From assembly GCA_023374025.1 (NCBI GenBank), contig SIJG01000041.1, positions 891,001 through 955,000 on the forward strand: DNA of 64,000 nt, given 5' to 3'. Positions 1-12,122 of the stretch are shown piece by piece (position 1 is the stretch's first letter; every line of letters begins with the position of its first letter). This DNA is from Heterodera schachtii. Taxonomy: Eukaryota > Nematoda > Chromadorea > Rhabditida > Heteroderidae. The position numbers were made by a program, and so were the translations under genes. The notes beneath the pieces were generated by a model. That model made no database searches. It saw only the letters and a list, made by a program, of their open reading frames with translations, and was not told where the DNA came from.

Positions 1-1930
1 ATCGGCTTTTATCCTCTCAAAATTTGTTCATCGATTTTTGCTTCCCACAAATCCCTTATATCCCTGTGCTCCCCTATCCTTTTTTATTCATCCATCCTCC
101 TTCGCTTTTTTTGTGTTTCCTCTGTCCTAATGTCGGGAAGAGCGGACATCGCCCCCCCCCCTTCCTTATTCATTTCCACTCTTCCTTATTTTTCGTTTTT
201 ACCATTCCGTGCCTCCTCCCTTCTCTCTCATCATCTCCTCTCTTCCCTTTCCCCTCTTTTTCTTACTCCTCCTCCCTCTCTTTCCCCTTTTTCCCATTCT
301 TCCCTCCTTTCCTTCTTGGCATGCCGTGCCTCCTCCCTTCCCTTTTCTCGTATCATTTTATTTTCTTACCATTCCGTGCTTCCTCCTTCTCTCCCATTCA
401 TCTCCTCTCTTCCCCTTCCTTTCCTCTCTTTTTTGTATAATTTTCTTTTTCTTTCCATGCCATGTTTCCTCTCTTCACTCCTCCCATTTTCCTTCTCTCC
501 CTTATCCGTCTGTTGGTCTCCACCAAGTCCAAATTAGTGTTTGCCGCTTGTCACGGACAATTTTGCCGCTTCCCGTCCTCCTCCCTCCCGTCCCTCCTCA
601 ATCTCGTCCTTCGTCCTTCGCCCGTCTGTCCATCACCGACTCAGCCAAGCGCTGGGCCGGAAATGTTTGGCCGGAGAAAAGAAAATCATTCGTCCCTTCC
701 CTTCTGCGTCACCTCTTCCCGCATCACTTCAAATTTGCATTAGCCGTTGTCAAATGGCATATTACGGGAGGGTCTTCAAATTGAACGGCAATCCGCCAAT
801 TTGGGGGGGGGGCGGAAGAGGCGACTGTTTGCTTCTTCTTCTCTTGTCGCTTTTAAACGGGGCCAATTTGGCATAAACTGAACGCCACTTTTCCTCTCCC
901 ATTCGCTTCCATTCTTCATTCATCCCATCTCTTTTTTGCTCCATCCTTCCATTTATTACTCATCCGTCTGTCCGTCCGTACGGTCGACTCGACCGACCCT
1001 TCCCCAATTTCATCCGTTTGACCACTCTCCCCCCTCCCCTCCCTTTTCCTCTTCCACTCTCCCCAATTTCGTCTGACCCGCAGCATAAGCCAATTAGCCC
1101 ATCCTTCGCCCCCCCCCCACTTCTCCTTCTTCACTTTCTGCTGCTCTCTCTCTCTCTCTCTCTTCTTCTTCCGTTATGTTCGTTATTGGTGCTTTTATCA
1201 AGAAATTGTGCCCGGAGGGTTCGCCTAATCCAATTTGAGCCTCCCCCATAATTGGCGTTGTGCCGCTGCACCTTTTCTCGATAATCTCGAGTTCCCCCCC
1301 CCCCCAACCCATTGCCGTGGCTTTTCCCCGCCTCATTCATTCATTTTTAATTTTCTCCCATTTTCCTCCATTGCCCCCCCTCTTTTGTCACATTTTTCTT
1401 AATCATTCCGTCCCCTCATTATCCCCCCCCCCAATTCTGTGCATTTCTCTCTTTTTGCTCTTCTGCCCATTATTTCCCAAACCGGGCAAGTTTTGTCCCG
1501 TCTGTGAGGACAAAACATTTCCCCATTATTTGTTGTACAACAAAACACTCTCGACACGCACTTTCCCCCTTTCCCTTTTTAAGTCCATTCATTCCATTAG
1601 GAATTCACTAAATATGCATTTGTTCCGTTCTTTCTCCCCCTCCCTCTCACTTAAACGGTTTTTCATGGCCCTTCTCCATAAATACTTAAATAGCCTTCCC
1701 CTCCCCCTCCCTTTCTCCTAATTTTATTGCACACATTGGCGCCACTTTGTCGCGATAATTAGCTAAAACATTCGTTGCCCCCCCCCCTCAATTTGAAGAA
1801 ATGCAACGGCAAATGCCAACGCTAACGGCAAAAACGCCGGCGAAAGGAGCGTAATTATTTCTTTGGGCCAATTGGATGAAAGATCAGAGATCGCCACACA
1901 TCAAATTGCCAAATTCGCAACATTCACAAT
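1..1930. other. pyrimidine-rich non-coding DNA
   Basis: The + strand is almost entirely C/T-rich with several C tracts of 8-10 bases (near 151, 1295 and 1775). The open frames here translate to low-complexity S/P/F/L strings and show no recognisable domain or splice structure. I see no supportable gene. It may be intergenic, or 5' flank of the kinase gene that follows. Confidence 0.6.
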
Positions 1931-1966
1931 TCGCTGACCTTTCCTTTTGTGCCGACATTTTCAATG

Positions 1967-2160
1967 GGCCCCCAAAGCCGAATTTTCGGTGGAAGTGCCG
2001 GCGGCAGCGAATTGTCAAAATCCATCACATTTCACGACTTTTGTGAGTTGACTCAGCGAGAGATGGGCCAGCTGAAGCTGTCATCGAGAGGACGAATTGA
2101 GGAGGAAGAAGAGGAGGAGGAAGAGATGGACGAAGAGGAGCAGCAGGAGAGGAGGAGGAG
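1967..2160 (+). CDS. possible acidic 5' exon (of pct-1?)
   Basis: An open stretch begins with an ATG at 1967, has ordinary residue composition to about 2096, then becomes a run of Glu/Arg codons. It ends at a consensus-looking donor (GAG|GTGAGG at 2161). The Glu-rich tail is continuous with the minisatellite that follows, so the tandem array seems to have grown from this exon-intron boundary. Phase does not match the next candidate exon at 4088 if the donor at 2161 is used. Either another repeat-unit donor is used or this is not coding. I cannot assign a function. Confidence 0.22.
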
Positions 2161-4057
2161 GTGAGGAAGAAGAGACAGTTTGGGGGAGAGGGGAAAAAAG
2201 AGGGGGAAAGGGACTGATGAAAAAGAGAAGACACGGGAGGGAGAGGAGGAGGAGAGGAGGTGAGGAAGAAGAGACAGTTGGGGGAGAGGGGAAAAAAGAG
2301 GGGGAAAGGGACTGATGAAAAAGAGAAGACACGGGAGGGAGAGGAGGAGGAGGTGAGGAAGAAGAGACAGTTGGGGGAGAGGGGAAAAAAGAGGGGGAAA
2401 GGGACTGATGAAAAAGAGAAGACACGGGAGGGAGAGGAGGAGGAGGAGGTGAGGAAGAAGAGACAGTTGGGGAAGAGGGGAAAAAGAGGGGGAAAGGGAC
2501 TGATGAAAAGAGGAGACACGGGAGGGAGAGGAGGAGGAGGAGGTGAGGAAGAAGAGACAGTTGGGGGAGAGGGGAAAAAAAGAGGGGGAAAGGGACTGAT
2601 GAAAAAGAGAAGACACGGGAGGGAGAGGAGGAGGAGGTGAGGAAGAAGAGGCAGTTGGGGAAGAGGGGAAAAGAGGGGGAAAGGGACTGATGAAAAAGAG
2701 GAGACACGGGAGGGAGAGGAGGAGGAGGAGGTGAGGAAGAAGAGGCAGTTGGGGAAGAGGGGAAAAAGAGGGGGAAAGGGACTGATGAAAAAGAGGAGAC
2801 ACGGGAGGGAGAGGAGGAGGAGGAGGTGAGGAAGAAGAGACAGTTGGGGGAGAGGGGAAAAAAGAGGGGGAAAGGGACTGATGAAAAAGAGAAGACACGG
2901 GAGGGAGAGGAGGAGGAGGTGAGGAAGAAGAGGCAGTTGGGGAAGAGGGGAAAAGAGGGGGAAAGGGACTGATGAAAAAGAGGAGACACGGGAGGGAGAG
3001 GAGGAGGAGGAGGTGAGGAAGAAGAGACAGTTGGGGGAGAGGGGAAAAAAGAGGGGGAAAGGGACTGATGAAAAGAGAAGACACGGGAGGGAGAGGAGGA
3101 GGAGGTGAGGAAGAAGAAACAGTTGGGGAGAGGGGAAAAAAGAGGGGGAAAGGGACTGATGAAAAAGAGAAGACACGGGAGGGAGAGGAGGAGGAGGAGG
3201 TGAGGAAGAAGAGACAGTTGGGGAAGAGGGGAAAAAGAGGGGGAAAGGGACTGATGAAAAAGAGGAGACACGGGAGGGAGAGGAGGAGGAGGAGATGAGG
3301 AAGAAGAGGCAGTTGGGGAAGAGGGGAAAAAGAGGGGGAAAGGGACTGATGAAAAAGAGGAGACACGGGAGGGAGAGGAGGAGGAGGAGATGAGGAAGAA
3401 GAGGCAGTTGGGGAAGAGGGGAAAAAGAGGGGGAAAGGGACTGATGAAAAAGAAGAGGCAAGGAAGAGGGAGCGGAGGAGGAGGAGGTGAGGAAGAAGAG
3501 ACAGTTGGGGGAGAGGGGAAAAAGAGGGGGAAAGGGACTGATGAAAAAGAGAAGACACGGGAGGGAGAGGAGGAGGAGGTGAGGAAGAAGAGGCAGTTGG
3601 GGAAGAGGGGAAAAAGAGGGGGAAAGGGACTGATGAAAAAGAGGAGACACGGGAGGGAGAGGAGGAGGAGGAGGTGAATAAGAAGAGACAGTTGGGGGAG
3701 AGGGGAAAAAAGAGGGGGAAAGGGACTGATGAAAAAGAGAAGACACGGGAGGGAGAGGAGGAGGAGGTGAGGAAGAAGAGGCAGTTGGGGAAGAGGGGAA
3801 AAAGAGGGGGAAAGGGACTGATGAAAAAGAGGAGACACGGGAGGGAGAGGAGGAGGAGGAGGTGAATAAGAAGAGACAGTTGGGGGAGAGGGGAAAAAGA
3901 GGGGGAAAGGGACTGATGAAAAGAGAAGACACGGGAGGGAGAGGAGGAGGAGGAGGTGAATAAGAAGAGACAGTTGGGGGAGAGGGGAAAAAGAGGGGGA
4001 AAGGGACTGATGAAAAAGAGAAGGCACGGGAGGGAGAAGAAAGAAGAGGGATGAGTT
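2097..4057. repeat. purine-rich minisatellite, about 20 units of 88-93 bp
   Basis: Units of about 88-93 bp are repeated head to tail. Each contains GAGGTGAGGAAGAAG, a GACAGTTGGG segment, GGACTGATGAAAA and ACACGGGAGGGAG. Units differ by small indels in the A and GGA runs and by an occasional GTGAGG to GATGAGG or GTGAATA change. The + strand is almost pure purine. Almost every unit carries a splice-donor-like GAG|GTGAGG. The complementary strand is open in three frames only because a pure-pyrimidine strand has few stop codons. If flanking exons at 2160 and 4088 are real, the array lies inside the first intron of the kinase gene. Confidence 0.9.
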
Positions 4058-4087
4058 CACCTCTTTTGCCGAACTGTTCATTTTTAG

Positions 4088-6971
4088 CGAGTGGAAATTC
4101 ACACGAACAAAGTGCCACCCGCAAAAGTGCCAAAGGGGGCCCCTATCACTGCCATTCCACGGTGGCACTCGCTGTCAGTGGATGACCAGGACGACAAAGG
4201 CACCGCTACGGAAAGGGTACCGACAAAGCGAAGGAAGCGGCCGCTGAACGCCACTTTCTCCGATTGGCTTCAGTTATTCCTCTCCAAACGGCGCCCCCGG
4301 CACAAATGCTATTTTAACTTTGCGGCAGCAACGGGCGCCAATCGGAGTCGGACGATGCACCAAATGCACCAAAGTTGCTACGCGGGGGTCGCCGGGCCCA
4401 ACGGAGGACCGCTCCGACCGTCCGTCTCTCTCTGTAAGGCTTTTCGCCGGGGGGGGGGCGGCAAAAGGCGAATGATTGGCACGGCAAACGGACGGACGGA
4501 ACAGCGGAATAATAAGCCTTTGTTTAGCCGTTGTCCATGAGAGCAGTGCGCTCGGATCGGACGGCGAAAGCATCGAAGTGTCGCCGTGTACGAGCGATCA
4601 GTCGGCGGGCGGCGGAGACGGAAATTTGGGGGAGGGGCGACAGACGACGAAGACGGAATACATTCCGAAGGTCAAACTGCGCCAAAAGCCGAACCGACGC
4701 TGGAGCGAAGTGAGCAGCGAATTGGAAATCATTGGCCAATTTGGGGGGTTATTAACAAATTCATCTGTCACTAATTAATTTCGCGTTGCAATGAATGACG
4801 TCATTTCTACACACTTTTTGTCGGGGTTTCCCCCCCCCCCCCTTAATTTTCTCCCCATTATCCCCCCTTTTTTCCAATTCCCCCCCCCCCAATTAAAACA
4901 TTTTCGATTTAATTTAGTGCCACTCAATTAAATGGGACGTGGAAAGAATATTTCTACATAATAATCTCCGAGAGAGAATGCGATTCTTGTTTATCATCAT
5001 CAGAAAATAATTGGTGAAAGAAGGAAAAAGGGAAAGAAAATGAAGAAAAATGAAAAGTGAAAAAAAAGAATGGCATCATTTGAAACTTCGTTAAAATGCC
5101 AAATTGGAGGTTCAATTTGTGTTGGACAGTGCTCGAGAGTCTCGTCCTTTCAACTGATCGTTGCCTTTCCGTGAATGTGAAGCTGTACTTCCCCCCTTTA
5201 GCAAGACATCCAAAAACGACTGTCACTTCCGCCGGACATTCGTCTGCCCCAAAATGTGATCGACAAACTGAACAGAACGCCAACTCTCGACAATCCGTTG
5301 ACGCGGAAGAGCAAAAGGGCGTCGCTGAACGAAATCGGATTCGGCAAATTGGAGACGTACAAAAAAATATTCGATTTGGGCGAGGGAACGTACGCGACGG
5401 TTTATCTGGGCAAGAGTTTGTTGACTGGCAAAAACGTGGCACTGAAGGAAATACGATTGGAACACGAAGAGGGCGCGCCGTGCACAGCGTAAGGGACCGC
5501 CGATGGCACACGTTGAAAGGGGAAAAAGGGAAAATGGGGGGGGGGGGGAAATTGGGATAAAACTCGAGAAATTTCTCGAATCGAGACTCTCGCACATCCC
5601 TATGAATGGAGAGATTAGTGAAATGGACGAAAATGAAAGGAATTCCTATTATTCAGAATAAGGGAAGTGTCACTGCTCAGAAACTTACGACACGCGAACA
5701 TTGTGACGCTGCACGACATTGTGTACACGGACAGGTGGCACGGCACACTTTTTGGGATGGCATTTTGCCATTTAAACCCACGAAAAGCAAATGGGCCAAA
5801 GGGGGGGGGGGGGTGAGGCGCAGAATGACCAACTAATCCCTTTTATCTCTCATTGCCCTCACCCAAAAGTCCATCCGTTAGGATTCTCACGTTGGTCTTC
5901 GAATTTGTGGAGCGCGACTTGAGGGAGTACATGGAGGAGTTGGACGGGATGATCAGCATCGCCAATGTCAAGCTGTTCCTTGTGCAGCTTTTGCGCGGGT
6001 TGGCCTATTGCCATTGCCGGCGGATTTTGCACCGCGACTTGAAGCCGCAGAATTTGCTGATCAATCGGACGGGCGAACTCAAATTGGCCGACTTTGGCTT
6101 AGCCCGGGCGCAGTCGGTGCCCACCAAAACGTACTCCAACGAAGTGGTCACTCTGTGGTACAGACCGCCCGATGTGCTGCTCGGTAAGCCCGGCCAGTGG
6201 GTGTCCCCCCGAGGCGTTGGCATTTCATTTGCCATTTCCCAGGCTCCACGGACTATTCCACGCACATTGACTTGTGGGGCGTCGGATGCATTCTCTACGA
6301 AATGCTTCTCCACAAAGTGCCGTTTCCGTCGCCATCGCTCTTTCTTTTTTGTTAATTAGATTTTCCCAATTGTTCAGCCAATGTTCCCCGGCAGCACAAC
6401 TGATGAACAATTGAATCTGATCTTCCAAAAGCTCGGCACGCCTTCCCCCGCGGTCCATGCCGGCCTTTGCGCCCTCCAGGCCTTCAAAAATGGCCAATTC
6501 CGACAACACAATGCCAAACCGTTGCTTAACCCTCCCCGAATTTCGCCCGAACGTGCCGACCTGTTGAGCAAATTGTTGAAGGTGATTCGGAAGGTGCCAA
6601 CTATCGGAAAACAATTTTTGGGGATATTTTTTAGTATTGCCCCAGGGGATGGTTTATTAGTCATTATCATTTAATTGGCCGTTTTGCAGTACGAAGGAAA
6701 GTACAGAATTTCCGCCATCGACGCAATGCGCCATCCGATGCTGAACTGTTTTCCCGCACAATTGTTCTCCCTCCCAGACACAGTATGAAACAATTGCTCA
6801 TTTTCCCATTACAGTACCCCTGCCATTTGGCAATTGTAGGAATCTGTGCTGAGTTTGCCCGGGGTGCATTATACTCGAGACAGTAAAGACGAAGCGTACA
6901 TTGAGACGAGGAAAAGCAGTGAAAGGTCAGAGAAGCCGACGGGGCAGAGAATGAGAACAGCGATACAGTGA
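4088..6971 (+). CDS. pct-1: PCTAIRE-type cyclin-dependent kinase (CDK16/17/18 orthologue)
   Basis: Exons: 4088-4199 (tentative, GC donor), 4528-4709, 5202-5488, 5657-5734, 5882-6183, 6243-6316, 6378-6581, 6690-6782, 6840-6971; phases agree throughout. The N-terminal block VVHE...GSDGES and the segment [10 protein letters not shown] match the PCTAIRE-specific N-terminus. The kinase domain has the glycine loop GEGTYATVY, the catalytic Lys in VALKE, the PCTAIRE helix (split by an intron, PCTA|IRE), [13 protein letters not shown] and [10 protein letters not shown]. From the tentative first exon the model gives 487 residues, normal for the family. Family members are Ser/Thr kinases activated by cyclin Y and act in membrane traffic and neurons. 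The true start codon is not identified; upstream exons may lie beyond the minisatellite. Confidence 0.9.
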
Positions 6972-7309
6972 AAACAGAAGGCCAAAAAAGACAAAGCATT
7001 CGAACCGACAAAAAGACGGGTCTCTTTTGCCCCCACTCTCTTTTCATTTTACTGAAACAGTCATTCCCTCCCAAGAAATTCCAAAATGTTTCACAAAACT
7101 CCAAACTGACAAATTAATATGTAAAATAAAATTGAATAAAATTTTCTCAATTTATGGAGGTCGGCAATTGTTTTAATGTCGAATAAACAAAACAGAACAT
7201 TGGTGAAATTTGTAATGGGAAAAGAGATGGAAAATTGGAACGACACAATCGAAATTAACAAAAATAGAGGGGGACGGGGGGAGTATTGGCACTTTCCAAA
7301 AATAATCAA

Positions 7310-9635
7310 TCAGCGACGACTTTGGTTCAGCGGAAGGACGTAGCCGGCAGGAAACAAGCCTAAATAAGTAAGAAGTACGGTTCGGTAAGGCGTGCTGTGG
7401 TGCCATTGCCTGTGCTTCCGTCCCGTTTTGTGCCCAAACACCAGCCAAGATGGTCGGGCCCCGAAACGATGTCCAACAATTCGCCTTGTGGGGAAGGAAA
7501 TCAATGATCAGAAAGTCACTCAACATCAATCCTTCGCAAGTTGTGCCCACCTTTGACCAGTCCAATCTCATCGCCCTCAATTGGCACGTAATCGTACAGT
7601 GCCTTCGCTGGTCCAACCGGCAGAGGCGGGGGAACGTCGACCGCCATGTCAGCCCCGTACGCATCCGCAATTTCTTCATTCTCCGTTTGTTCACCAACGG
7701 AATCGGCCTCATATTGGCGCATTGGCGAGCCCAAAAAGCGCTCATTGTCAGATGAAATGCTGTCTTTGCGCTTTCCGTTATGGTCGCCAAATCCATGACT
7801 CTGAAAATGTTAAATAGAATTGCCAAGAAAATGTGACAAAATAATCAATGGCACTTTAACGCACCGATGTGCCGGGAGATCCGTTCCCATTTTCGGCATT
7901 GCTTTGCCCGATTTTGTCCGTTTCTTTTTCCGCCTTCTGTGGAGTGACCATTGGGAAAAGGTCGACAGCGAGCGGATCAACGGCATTGGCAGGCTTTTGT
8001 TGGGTCAAATTTGAATTGTCCACGAGTATCATGCCGGTTTCGGCATTCTTTGTCCATTTTTGTCGTTGTTGGCAATTGCCCGTGGGAATGGCATTGTTTT
8101 GGGAAGTCTTCTCATTCTTTGACCAAGCCGACTTTGAAGAGGAAACGGCCGAAAGTTGAGAATCGATAGAATGGTGCTGAAATGAGTTGGAAGGAAAAAG
8201 GCAATTCCAACGAATGACTCTTCGGTCGCTCACTTTGGCGGCACTTCGCAACAAATTGCCGCCACTTCCGCTGCTTGCGATTGTCCCCGCGTCCTCTGCC
8301 CCTTCCCCCAAATAACTTCTGAATCGGCTGCCGTTCTGCGGCGATTCGTCCTCGTCCTTCACCACTTTCTTTGTCAGCACCACTCCCGTCTCCGGTTTTT
8401 GCTGCTCTTTCTGTTGCATTCGCCTCGACTTGGACACCGAAAAGTGTCGCAATTCGGCGCTGTATTCCTCAAAGTGGGGCCAATTTGTCGAACAGTCCAC
8501 GCCATGGAGGAGAGACCACCGCTTCAAATCTCCGCCAATGGTCGCATCGGTCGTGCTGAGAAAGTGTTGACGAAGTTTGGAGTGCAATTGGACGAGTCTG
8601 AAGTGCAATTTGAGACAGAAACACCCAAAGCAAAGCCAATGATTCTACCGACTTTGGCGGATTGACCAAATCCACGAGGATTTTCTGCATTCCCGAAAGC
8701 ATTTCCAAAATGAAGCGAAGTCGTTTCATTTCCATTTGTTGGCATTTCTCAAAAACGAAGGCCATCTGAAAAAACAATGTTAAAAAGGGAGAAAATTATC
8801 ACAAAAGTGTACATTTTCCATGTAAATGCCGTTGTACGCCGTTATTTCCTTCAGAATTTGCTCGTACGCCGTCCTCGCCCGCGTCACCTTCAAATTCCGT
8901 TCTTTATTCATTGCCTCCATTTCTTTTTCACCACCTCTTTGTGACATTTTTCAAAGCGTTCCCGTGCCTTCGCCTCCGTTCCGTCCGTTTGTGCGTTGTC
9001 CGTCTTCGTGTTCATGTATTGTATGTACATAGACTTTTCGGTCCGGGCCGCTGAATGGTAAGTGCGTTTCGTCACCTCCATCCGATCAAACAGTTTCTTC
9101 CATTGTTTTTGCGCCTTTTCAAATTCGTCTTCCATTTCCTTTGCCTCTTTAAAACCGCGAAATGTCGACCGATGGTAATTGTCGCGTTTGAACAGTTCGA
9201 TGGTCTTCAGCACCTGTGAAATCGTGAGTCCTAATTCATTTGGCATTCCATGCTTGCCTTTTCCTACCTCGTCGTTGAATCGCTCTTTGACCGACGAGTG
9301 CACTTTCGCCAATTCCTTACTCTCGTCCAAAATCAGCGCGAAGGAACGCTTCATCGACCCATCCGGCAAATGCTTTTCCGAATAATGGTTCCATTCGTCG
9401 TTCCATCGCTCCAATTGTTTAGCGTAGCTAAAAATAAGGGATAAAACTGTCCGTTCCATTGAGTTTTTTACTTATTTTCAATGGTCATTCTCTCCTTGAT
9501 AAACCGGGAAATTTCGTCCAATTGGTCCGAGCCCCGGTGGATTCGTTGCACATTTGCTTTGTAACTACCGATTTCCCAAAATCCATTCGGAGTGACATTC
9601 AGTGAAGCAGTGTTCAAATTAGGAAGACTGCTCAT
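7310..9635 (-). CDS. sdpn-1: syndapin/PACSIN, F-BAR plus SH3 endocytic adaptor
   Basis: Exons in coding order: 9472-9635, 9268-9427, 8813-9213, 8653-8765, 8234-8597, 7865-8176, 7551-7800, 7410-7484, 7310-7359. The first four and a half exons encode the F-BAR domain (GFWEIGSYK, YAKQLERW, FKEAKEMEDEFEKAQK, EKCQQMEMKRLRF), followed by a long Ser/Gln-rich linker. The C-terminal SH3 has ALYDYVPIEGDE and GLFPAGYV. About 629 residues, longer than vertebrate PACSIN because of the linker; I see no NPF motif. Known role: dimeric membrane curvature at recycling endosomes, with dynamin/N-WASP binding through SH3. Oddities: a one-base frame break in the T5 run 8924-8928, a weak donor at 8652, a GC-AG last intron (7360-7409), and a 54-bp stop-free intron 9214-9267. 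Confidence 0.9.
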
Positions 9636-12122
9636 TAATGACTTTGTTGTTTTGATCAATTAATTAAGTCGAAAGAACGTTTTGTTCAATTAAGGGATTT
9701 TTAAATATTCTTTTTTCTTCTAAAAATTTTTGTTTTGTTTGAATCAATTTACTATTTAATTTGTGCTTTAATAATTGGGAATAATTAAGTGACTTCATTC
9801 TTCACTTTGTCCAGCTATCATTAGCCACCCTATAAAATAGAAGGCAGAAATGATAAGACGAGAAAATTTTGTTTACACAAATAAATGCAAGTTTTCAATT
9901 TTTTCATACCCAATGGGTATGTTACGTAAATGAATATTTAAAAATAAAAATATTTTGTCTCCATTTTTCGTAAAATAAAAAAAAACTTGGAGGAAGTGTG
10001 GCAATAAAAAAGAACAGCTGCTGCTGGTCTCAGAAGAGGCACAAAAGTGCAACGTTTCGATACTAAACAAATTCTTACTTTTTTTGGCTTTTGGAACGAT
10101 GCGCGTCCCATCCGTTAATTAAGCAATATGATGGGGTGTTGTGAGAAGGAATTACTGATGGATGCAAATCAAAGGAACGGCGGAGGGGAAAACAAAAATG
10201 TGTGAAGGGATGGCGGGGAAATGAGGGAGGAGACGGAAGATCATCCGTCCTCCTCCCCCATTCACCAGCACAGCGGCAGATGAACAAATACGTTTTTCCA
10301 CGGACAAAACATGTCTTTTTTCTTTTCATCCGTCGTTCATATTTAAAAAGGATGAGTCACTTGGCGAAAGTTTATTTACAACAAATGAAGTGTTTATATT
10401 GAAACGGTTGGAAATTAATTAACGTTTTAAAACGTACTCAAATAGAAAATTAAAACCAAAACCCAAGTGAAATTGCGCGAGGGTCAAAAAATGCCCAATG
10501 GAATTGTTCGTTCGCTTTCCGTTGGCTCATCTCAGTGGCCATCGCCGATTGGCGTTCTTTTCTTTCTTTGTTTGGTTTTATTTTCTCCCGCCGTCACTTT
10601 CTCCCAAATCTTTGCGTCCATCAGAGATTTTGCCCTCCTTTCTCTTCTCGTCTCAATATCAGAGCATCATCTTCTCTTTAGTATAATACTTTCTTTCTGC
10701 TGTTCTCTCCTCCCCCTTATTTTGGTTTTTTGTCATTATTTTTTATGCTTAACCCATCGCTTTGCTTTTGCTGGTCATCGCCCACTTTTCACTCTCTCTC
10801 AACATTGACTTTGAAGGGTCCGTCTGCCGTGGAAGAACAAAAAATTGATCGAACAAAAAAGGAAAGGGATGAGACCATCAGAAGACGGAGGGATTGGATG
10901 AGATGGACCAAATGGAGGGGAGGGAGGCGAAGAGGTAATGGGAGAAGGGCGATGTTTTGACACCGGCCGACGACCATCGCACTGCTCTCTCACCCACCAC
11001 CAATTGGAAACGCCCCCCCCCTCCCCCTCCCCTTTCTCTCCGTCCGCGCTCAAATCCACGCACACAAACAAACCCATCCCAACAAATTGTAAATGCTTTT
11101 CCCACTAGCAAATCCCCTTCGCGCGTTCTTTGATTCCCCAATTTGCTTAATTATAATAATCGCCAAAACGTTTTTTGTATTGAGATTTAAGGCTTAGCTT
11201 ACAAATCACATAACTTGGTCCTTTTTACTTTCACTTCCATTACATTAAATTGTCCAATAAATCGAATGCATTTTAATAAACAAAAATAAAGCAAAGATAC
11301 AGCGAGAATTGGTGGATTTACATTTCCGAGCATTGAAAAATATAGGGAAGCGCAATACATCGCAAATTGATTTGAGTGTGAATCAATAAGGATTTGCTTA
11401 CGCAGTTTTATCCCTCCGTTGGATTTGAGAAAAATGTTTACTAAACAGAGACGAGAATTAGAATCATTGCATTGGTATGAGAAATCAGCAGCCGATGATA
11501 GAAAAGGGAGGTTAACAAACAATTCAACAAAAGAGTGAAACACAGAAGATATGACAGACGAAAATGGAAATAGAAATGTGCACAATCAGCGGGGGGGGGG
11601 GGGGGGAGGACGGAGGTAAAATGAGCATTTATTATGCGACGATTTTCTGTCGTTTTGCCCTCGTCCCACCCGAATTGCTTAAAAAAACTAATTCAGGATG
11701 TAAACAAATAACAGAGCATATGTTACAAATGTTGGCGCTACTTGCAAAAAGCGGACTTTTGCATTTTATTAAAAACCAAAGGGGCAAGGGACCATTCCGG
11801 CTTGCTAAATTTGTAGTAATAAATCGTGTAATTTGTTACACGGGTTTCCGAAATCGTTAATCACATATCTGGCATCAATTTTAATCAATTCCTAATCCCT
11901 AACCCGAAATAAAGTCAAAAACTCAATTAAAAGGACCCCCCTCCTTTGGTTTTTAATAAATTCAAAAGTCCGCGCGCCCAAATGTTTATTTACAAAAATT
12001 AGAATCAGTCAGTCAAATGACCACCTCTCTTCGCCTCGTCTTCTTCCATTTGCTCAATAAATCAATTGTTGCTACCCGTACGTGTCGTCGATCGCGTGCT
12101 TCGACGTGGAAGAGTATTCGAC
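9636..12122. other. intergenic, no supported gene
   Basis: This AT-rich stretch contains a poly-G run at 11590-11606 and a C/T-rich block around 11015-11040. A degenerate copy of the repeat found inside the 40.9 kb element lies near 11836-11900. Open frames here are short, lack homology I recognise and lack matched splice sites. It would contain the 5' flank of syndapin and the 3' flank of the REEP gene, which are transcribed in the same direction. Confidence 0.55.

Noticed and set aside
24..876. Several 90-190 codon frames at the left end
   Set aside because: Pyrimidine-rich low complexity; no homology or splice signals.
2025..4168. Three overlapping - strand open frames of about 500-700 codons, rich in Ser, Pro, Phe and Leu
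   Set aside because: They are the complement of a nearly pure-purine minisatellite, open in all three frames with repeat-length periodicity. No non-repeat domain and no splice structure.
7450..8665. + strand frames of 60-100 codons over 7.45-8.67 kb
   Set aside because: Antisense to syndapin linker and F-BAR exons, which show clear homology.
10467..10960. A hydrophobic 113-codon + strand frame
   Set aside because: Looks membrane-like only through T/C richness; no splice partner and no recognisable family.
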